The notes under the pieces are model-generated. The model worked only from the letters and a program-made list of their open reading frames with translations. It was not told the DNA's origin and searched no databases. From JAUREX01 sp964472135 (GTDB lineage Bacteria > Pseudomonadota > Alphaproteobacteria > Rhodobacterales > Rhodobacteraceae), in contig CAYYJB010000069.1 of NCBI GenBank assembly GCA_964472135.1, forward strand, positions 1 through 10,873: 10,873 nt of DNA, in the 5' to 3' direction. Each line of letters opens with the position of its first letter. Position 1 is the stretch's first letter. Shown in pieces: positions 6,676-10,873 of this stretch. The position numbers and the translations under genes are program-made.

Positions 6676-8495
6676 TGTGCGGGATCGTCGGCATCCTCGG
6701 CGGGCACGAGGCCGCGCCGCAACTCCTCGAGGCGCTCAAGCGCCTCGAATATCGCGGCTATGACAGCGCCGGCATCGCGACGGTGAACGCGGGCCGCCTC
6801 GACCGCCGCCGCGCGACCGGCAAGCTCGTGAACCTCGCAGACCTGCTCGTGCACGCCCCCCTCGCGGGCAAGGCCGGGATCGGCCACACCCGCTGGGCCA
6901 CGCACGGCGCACCGACCGAAGTGAACGCCCACCCGCACCGCTCGGGGCCCGTCGCGGTCGTGCACAACGGCATCATCGAGAACTTCCGCGCGCTGCGCGA
7001 GGAGCTGACCGCCGCGGGCTACGCCTTCGAATCCGAGACCGACACCGAGGCCGTCGCCGTCCTCGTGCGGCGCGAGATGGAGCGCGGCCTGCCGCCCCGC
7101 GCCGCCGCCGCCGCGGCCATCGCGCGCCTTCAGGGCGCCTTCGCGCTCTGCCTGCTGTTCGAGGGCGAGGACGACCTCATCATCGCCGCGCGCAAGGGCT
7201 CGCCGCTGGCGCTCGGCCGGGCGGAGGGGGAGGCCTATGTCGGCTCGGACGCGATCGCGCTCGCTCCCTTCGCCGCGCGCATCACCTATCTCGAGGAAGG
7301 CGACCGCGCCGAGGTCACGCGCGCGGGCTTCACGATCTTCGATGCCGCCGGCCGGCAGGTCGTGCGCCCCGAGTCCGAGATCGCGCCGGGTGCCGCACTC
7401 GCCGACAAGGGCAACTATCGCCACTTCATGGCCAAGGAGATCGACGAGCAGCCCGGCATCCTCGCCGATGCGCTGGCGCGCGCGGTCGATCCCGGGCGGG
7501 CGCGCCTCAACCTGCCGCGGGGGATGGATTTCGCGGGCGTCTCGCGCCTGACGCTCGTGGCCTGCGGGACGGCCCATTACGCCTGCATGGTCGCCAAATA
7601 CTGGTTCGAGCAACTCGCGGGCCTGCCCGTCGATGTCGATATCGCCTCCGAGTTCCGCTATCGCGAACCGGTGCTCGACGGCACGGGCTGGGCGGTGTTC
7701 GTCAGCCAGTCGGGCGAGACGGCCGACACGCTGGCCGCGCTGCGCCATGCCCGCGGCAAGGTCGGGCAGACGGTCGCGGTCATCAACGTCCCGACCTCAT
7801 CGATCGCGCGCGAGGCCGACCTCGTGCTGCCGATCGGCGCCGGGCCGGAAATCGGGGTCGCCTCGACCAAGGCCTTCACCTGCCAGCTTCTGGCGCTCGC
7901 GCTTCTGGCGCTCAAGGCCGGCGCCGACCGCGGCCGGATCGACGCCGCGACACTCGCCCGCCACCTCGCGGATCTCGCCACCCTGCCGGGCCTCGCCCAT
8001 CAGGTGCTCGCGCGCGACGGCAGCATCGCGAGGCTCGCGGCCGAGATCGCATCAGCGCGCGACGTCTTGTTCATGGGGCGCGGCGCGCTTTTCCCGATCG
8101 CCCTCGAAGGGGCGCTGAAACTCAAGGAAATCAGCTATATCCACGCCGAGGGCCAGGCGGCGGGGGAGCTCAAGCACGGCCCCATCGCGCTCGTTGACCC
8201 GGCCGTGCCGGTCATCGTCCTCGCGCCCCATGACGGGCTCTATGACAAGACCGTCTCGAACATGCACGAGGTCATGGCGCGCGGCGGACGCGTCGTGCTC
8301 GTCTCGGACAGCGAGGGGCTCGAGGGGGCAGGCGCGGGCATCTGGGCGCAGGTCCCCATGCCACGGGTGCCCGCGCTGCTCGCGCCCATCCTCTATGCGC
8401 TGCCGATGCAAATGCTCGCCTACCACGCGGCGGTCGCGAAGGGCACCGATGTCGACCAGCCGCGCAATCTCGCGAAGTCGGTCACGGTCGAATAG
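6675..8495 (+). CDS. glmS: Glutamine-fructose-6-phosphate aminotransferase (isomerizing)
   Basis: GlmS makes glucosamine-6-phosphate from fructose-6-phosphate and glutamine, the committing step of amino-sugar synthesis. Cys2, exposed after Met removal, is the glutaminase nucleophile. GHTRWATHG (70-78), HNGIIEN (97-103) and ETDTE (121-125) complete the class II amidotransferase domain. Two SIS (sugar isomerase) domains follow, with ACGTAHY from residue 296 and SQSGET (344-349). The C-terminus RNLAKSVTVE carries Lys601, the lysine that forms the Schiff base with fructose-6-phosphate. At 606 residues it is complete (E. coli has 609). The start overlaps the glmU stop by one base, which implies coupled translation and matched amounts of the two enzymes. 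GlmM, which acts between them, is not in the window. No glmS ribozyme or other leader regulation is visible. Confidence 0.97.
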   Translation: MCGIVGILGGHEAAPQLLEALKRLEYRGYDSAGIATVNAGRLDRRRATGKLVNLADLLVHAPLAGKAGIGHTRWATHGAPTEVNAHPHRSGPVAVVHNGIIENFRALREELTAAGYAFESETDTEAVAVLVRREMERGLPPRAAAAAAIARLQGAFALCLLFEGEDDLIIAARKGSPLALGRAEGEAYVGSDAIALAPFAARITYLEEGDRAEVTRAGFTIFDAAGRQVVRPESEIAPGAALADKGNYRHFMAKEIDEQPGILADALARAVDPGRARLNLPRGMDFAGVSRLTLVACGTAHYACMVAKYWFEQLAGLPVDVDIASEFRYREPVLDGTGWAVFVSQSGETADTLAALRHARGKVGQTVAVINVPTSSIAREADLVLPIGAGPEIGVASTKAFTCQLLALALLALKAGADRGRIDAATLARHLADLATLPGLAHQVLARDGSIARLAAEIASARDVLFMGRGALFPIALEGALKLKEISYIHAEGQAAGELKHGPIALVDPAVPVIVLAPHDGLYDKTVSNMHEVMARGGRVVLVSDSEGLEGAGAGIWAQVPMPRVPALLAPILYALPMQMLAYHAAVAKGTDVDQPRNLAKSVTVE

Positions 8496-8499
8496 CAGG

Positions 8500-8850
8500 C
8501 CGTTCTTCGCTTTCGTAAACCAGTTGACGGAACGGGCACGCCTGCAACGCGGCGCTCGGAAACCGCATGTCGTGGCCAATCTCGCTGGACAAGGAGATGG
8601 AAAATGTCCCGCGATGTGGCGCAGGATCGCCGACCCTCGGAGAGGTCGCGATCAGCGAGGCCGCGCCGGAACCCGGCCCGGACGGTCTCGGCCTCGGAAG
8701 GGCCGGTGGTGAACCGCAGGCCCCAAAGCATCAGCGCCGTGCGCATGGAGCACATTCTTCGCCAGGTCGAGCCCGACCGTGATAATCTCCGACATGACCG
8801 TTTTCCTTGGTGGACCATCGCGGACCCACCCTGGCACATCCATGCCGTCG
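8500..8850 (-). mobile_element. Remnant of an IS110-family insertion sequence (5' end)
   Basis: The remnant covers the transposase start, its Shine-Dalgarno and an imperfect inverted repeat just upstream (8809-8830, outer arms GGTGG and CCACC). The spacing between the 25-codon match and the EIGHDMR match (138 bp) is close to the roughly 45 codons expected in an intact gene, so decay by point mutation and small indels is likelier than random assembly. Both outer borders are uncertain. The left one may lie right at the glmS stop (8495). IS110 elements lack classical terminal inverted repeats, so the ends cannot be set from one copy. Confidence 0.5.
8652..8795 (-). pseudogene. Truncated IS110-family transposase, N-terminal fragment
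   Basis: Reading leftwards from ATG at 8795, the first 25 codons (to about 8721) match the N-terminus of IS110-family transposases: MSEIITVGLDLAKNV, then HGADALG. This segment holds Asp10, the first acidic residue of the family's DEDD RuvC-like catalytic site. A good ribosome-binding site, AAGGAAA at 8808-8802, is kept in front of it. After residue 25 the similarity stops and the frame ends with TGA at 8654-8652 after 47 codons, against more than 300 in an intact transposase. Two short stretches further along on the same strand, in other frames, fit later parts of the family: EIGHDMR at 8583-8563 (compare GHDVRLIPP) and FTKAKNG ending near 8500 (compare FVKRQKN). This suggests the fragment decayed by frameshifts. 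It cannot be functional. The first 25 codons are confident, the rest tentative. Confidence 0.75.
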
Positions 8851-9049
8851 GGGGGCGGTCACATCATCAGGGCCCCCGTGACGGAGAATGACGACCTCAT
8901 CCCATCCCGGTCACCAGACCGATCCCCCCGACTGCCCGTTCGGCGTCGATCCCCTTCCCGACACGCCGCGCGATCAGCGTGGTCCGCGTGACGCGCACGC
9001 GACAGAACGCCGCCAGCGCCTCGCCCCCCCGAAGCGCGCCACGCCCATG

Positions 9050-9072
9050 GGGCACCCCGCCCGAGGGTGCCC
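9050..9072. repeat. Perfect inverted repeat, 8-bp GC-rich stem with 7-nt loop
   Basis: GGGCACCC at 9050-9057 and GGGTGCCC at 9065-9072 are exact reverse complements around the loop CGCCCGA. An 8-bp palindrome CACCGGTG (9072-9079) touches its right arm. Neither strand has a T-run after the stem, so it does not look like a standard intrinsic terminator. It could be an RNA structure, a protein-binding site, or chance in GC-rich sequence. Confidence 0.6.
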
Positions 9073-9178
9073 ACCGGTGCCTGTCGCGGTGCCGATGGCG
9101 CACGCAAGCACGACCTTGAGGCGAGGCAGCGCACCAGGCAAATGACCCCGGCCTCGCACGGCCGCAAGCGAGGGCAGA

Positions 9179-9207
9179 TTGACCAGCCCCGGCCCCCTCC
9201 CTATCGT
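9179..9207 (+). promoter_or_regulatory. Probable sigma70-type promoter of pncA-pncB
   Basis: TTGACC at 9179-9184 (5/6 to consensus) and TATCGT at 9202-9207 (4/6) are separated by exactly 17 nt. The predicted start near 9214 gives a leader of about 24 nt to the pncA ATG, and AGAGG at 9226-9230 is the ribosome-binding site with a 7-nt spacer. The match, spacing and position together make it the best promoter candidate in the window. Confidence 0.55.
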
Positions 9208-9237
9208 TCGCGCGACCGAAGACGCAGAGGTGCCCCG

Positions 9238-9855
9238 ATGCCCGACAACCGCCATGCGCTGATCGTCATCGACCTGCAGGTGGATTTCTGCCCGGGCGGC
9301 GCGCTCGCGGTGTCGGAGGGGAACGCGATCGTGGGGCGGGTCAACGCGCTGATGGCGCAGGCCGGGACGGTCGTGCTGACGCAGGACTGGCACCCGGCCG
9401 GGCATGCCTCGTTCGCGTCGAGCCATCCGGGGCGGGCGCCCTTCGAGACGGTGGCGATGCCCTATGGCCCGCAGGTGCTCTGGCCCGACCATTGCGTGCA
9501 GGGCACGCCAGGGGCGGCGTTCCACCCCGCGCTCGACACGACGCGGGCGGCCGCGATCATCCGCAAGGGGATGTCGCCCGGGATCGACAGCTATTCGGCC
9601 TTTTTCGAGAACGACCGCACCACGCCCACGGGCCTTGCGGGCTGGCTGCGCGAACGGGGCATCGCGCGGCTGAGCTTTGCGGGGCTCGCGACGGATTACT
9701 GCGTGGCGTGGTCGGCGCTCGATGCCGTGCGGGAGGGGTTCGCGGCCGAGGTCATCCTGCCCGCCTGCCGCGCGATCGACCTTGGCGGCTCGCTCGCGGC
9801 GGCGCTCGGGGCGCTCGCGGCGGCGGGGGTCGCGATCCGCGAGGATGACCGATGA
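9238..9855 (+). CDS. pncA: Nicotinamidase (pyrazinamidase-type)
   Basis: PncA hydrolyses nicotinamide to nicotinate and ammonia, the first step of NAD salvage, in the cytoplasm. The isochorismatase-like catalytic triad is complete: Asp12 in VIDLQVDFCPGG, Lys110 in IIRKG and Cys155 in GLATDYCV. The metal site Asp50, His52 and His56 lies in TQDWHPAGHASF, and the family stretch LWPDHCVQGTPGA is at 81-93. At 205 residues the protein is of normal length. The start at 9238 is fixed by AGAGG at 9226-9230 and by the conserved N-terminus. An open frame extends upstream to 9067 but is Arg-rich and unlike the family. The stop overlaps the pncB start as ATGA, which places consecutive pathway steps in one coupled operon. 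Confidence 0.95.
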   Translation: MPDNRHALIVIDLQVDFCPGGALAVSEGNAIVGRVNALMAQAGTVVLTQDWHPAGHASFASSHPGRAPFETVAMPYGPQVLWPDHCVQGTPGAAFHPALDTTRAAAIIRKGMSPGIDSYSAFFENDRTTPTGLAGWLRERGIARLSFAGLATDYCVAWSALDAVREGFAAEVILPACRAIDLGGSLAAALGALAAAGVAIREDDR

Positions 9856-10873
9856 TCGACATCGCGACGCGGGTCTACAATCACAAGTGGAAGATCGACC
9901 CGATCGTGCGGTCGCTGATCGACACGGATTTCTACAAGCTCCTGATGTGCCAGTCGGTGCTGCGCACGAGCCCCGCGACGGTCGTGACCTTCTCGCTCAT
10001 CAACCGCAGCGCCGAGGTGCCGCTCGCGCGGCTGATCGACGAGGGCGCGCTGCGCGAGCAGCTCGACCATATCCGCTCGCTCTCGCTCTCGCGCGGGGAG
10101 TCGACCTTTCTGCGCGGCAACACCTTCTACGGCAAGCGGCAGATGTTCAGCCCGGGCTTCATGACCTGGTTCGAGGGGTTGCGGCTGCCGCCCTATCACC
10201 TCGAACGGCGGGGCGAGCAGTATGAGCTGACCTTCGAGGGCCGCTGGCCCGAGGTGATGATGTGGGAGATCCCGGCCCTTGCGGTGCTGATGGAGTTGCG
10301 CTCGCGCGCGGTGCTCGAGGATCTGGGGCGGTTCGAGTTGCAGGTGCTCTATGCCCGCGCCATGGCGCGGGTGTGGGAGAAGGTCACGCGGCTGCGCGGG
10401 ATCGAGGGCCTCAGGCTCGCCGATTTCGGCACGCGGCGGCGGCATTCCTTCCTCTGGCAGGACTGGTGCGTGCAGGCGCTGATCGAGGGGCTGGGCGGGG
10501 CCTTCGTCGGCACCTCGAACTGCCTCATCGCCATGCGGCGCGAGGTCGAGGCGATCGGGACGAACGCGCACGAGTTGCCGATGGTGCGCGCCGCCCTCGC
10601 CCGCGATGACGCCGAACTGGCCGAGGCGCCCTATCGCGTCCTCGCCGACTGGCAGGAGGAACACGACGGCAACCTGCGCATCATCCTGCCCGACACCTAC
10701 GGCACCGAGGGGTTCTTGGCGCGCGCGCCCGACTGGCTCGCAGGCTGGACCGGCATCCGGATCGATTCGGGCGACCCCGAGATGGGTGCCGAGGCCGCGA
10801 TCCGCTGGTGGCAGGCGCGCGGCGAGGATCCGCGCGGCAAGCTCGTGATCTTTTCCGACGGGCTCGATGTCGA
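9852..10873 (+). CDS. pncB: Nicotinate phosphoribosyltransferase, 3' end outside the window
   Basis: PncB joins nicotinate (the PncA product) with PRPP to form nicotinate mononucleotide, with ATP hydrolysis, in the Preiss-Handler route to NAD. The window contains 340 codons. Conserved features in order are LIDTDFYKLLM (22-32), FYGKRQMFSPGF (92-103), the phosphoribosyl-binding DFGTRRRHSF (191-200), FVGTSN (218-223) and GTNAHELPM (236-244). The last of these includes His240, equivalent to the histidine phosphorylated during catalysis in enterobacterial PncB. IDSGDP (304-309) and FSDGLD (334-339) follow. Family members run to roughly 400-440 residues, so some 60-100 residues are missing past the edge. 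The start at 9852 overlaps the pncA stop (ATGA). No internal disruption is seen. Confidence 0.95.
   Translation, partial: MIDIATRVYNHKWKIDPIVRSLIDTDFYKLLMCQSVLRTSPATVVTFSLINRSAEVPLARLIDEGALREQLDHIRSLSLSRGESTFLRGNTFYGKRQMFSPGFMTWFEGLRLPPYHLERRGEQYELTFEGRWPEVMMWEIPALAVLMELRSRAVLEDLGRFELQVLYARAMARVWEKVTRLRGIEGLRLADFGTRRRHSFLWQDWCVQALIEGLGGAFVGTSNCLIAMRREVEAIGTNAHELPMVRAALARDDAELAEAPYRVLADWQEEHDGNLRIILPDTYGTEGFLARAPDWLAGWTGIRIDSGDPEMGAEAAIRWWQARGEDPRGKLVIFSDGLDV

Larger units (their letters stand above)
8496..9237. other. 742-bp gene-poor region between glmS and pncA
   Basis: No intact gene is supported here. The part nearest glmS (about 8500-8850) carries the decayed 5' end of an IS110-family transposase gene on the minus strand. 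From about 8850 to 9178 I see no protein similarity in any frame, only an inverted repeat at 9050-9072. The last 60 bp hold the pncA promoter and ribosome-binding site. The stretch 8500-8620 contains more A/T-rich words than the flanking genes, which would fit imported sequence. No canonical glmS terminator (hairpin followed by a T-run) is visible. Confidence 0.7.

Noticed and set aside
8420..8580. Minus-strand frames opposite the 3' end of glmS, containing TVTDFARLRG.
   Set aside because: That peptide is simply the reverse complement of the conserved GlmS C-terminus (PRNLAKSVTVE), so it is a known type of spurious open frame.
8604..8891. A 95-codon plus-strand frame preceded by a perfect AAGGAG (8591-8596) with a 7-nt spacer.
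   Set aside because: The product is Arg/Pro-rich with no recognisable motif, and it runs antisense to the IS110 transposase fragment. The ribosome-binding site is probably chance.
8897..9103. A 68-codon minus-strand frame with a plausible-looking end (VRVTRTTLIARRVG).
   Set aside because: I could not relate it to any family, it has no ribosome-binding site, and the first half is His/Arg-rich. It is not supported as a gene.
1..10873. CRISPR arrays, tRNA or rRNA genes, riboswitches, prophage or toxin-antitoxin genes.
   Set aside because: Reading both strands gave no regularly spaced repeats, no cloverleaf or rRNA signature words, and no matching proteins.

Overview
The window comes from a high-GC bacterium whose genes are packed with ATGA/TGATG overlaps. 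The gene families and neighbourhoods (an Mrp/Pha-type cation antiporter operon, a DUF1194 protein, gph opposite glmU-glmS, and an alphaproteobacterial-style PncB) suggest an Alphaproteobacterium, most likely Rhodobacterales. That placement is inferred from gene content and composition, not from a marker gene.

Layout. Positions 1-2718 hold the 3' part of an Mrp (Mnh/Pha) monovalent cation/proton antiporter operon: the last codons of a probable mrpC, then mrpD, mrpE, mrpF and mrpG. A secreted von Willebrand-like DUF1194 protein (2718-3410) starts inside the mrpG stop codon and looks like a rider on this operon. After a 99-bp gap with a candidate promoter comes a single-pass membrane protein (3510-4538) that resembles an M48 metallopeptidase but has lost its zinc-binding histidines. 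It converges, with a 3-bp gap, on a minus-strand HAD phosphatase of the Gph type (4542-5204).

Divergent from gph, glmU and glmS (5326-8495) form a two-gene operon that covers the UDP-GlcNAc pathway from fructose-6-phosphate except for the mutase GlmM, supplying precursors for peptidoglycan and lipopolysaccharide. Downstream lies the only sizeable gene-poor stretch (8496-9237). It carries the decayed 5' end of an IS110-family transposase on the minus strand, the leader next to it, and a perfect 8-bp-stem hairpin. After a good sigma70-like promoter, pncA and pncB (9238 to the window edge) form a translationally coupled nicotinamide to nicotinate to NaMN salvage operon (Preiss-Handler route to NAD). 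pncB is cut by the window end.

Most of the window is ordinary housekeeping sequence. The parts worth a second look are the M48-like pseudo-peptidase, the IS110 remnant with its possible vestigial bridge-RNA leader, and the DUF1194 protein coupled to the antiporter operon. I found no clear evidence of a wholly new system.
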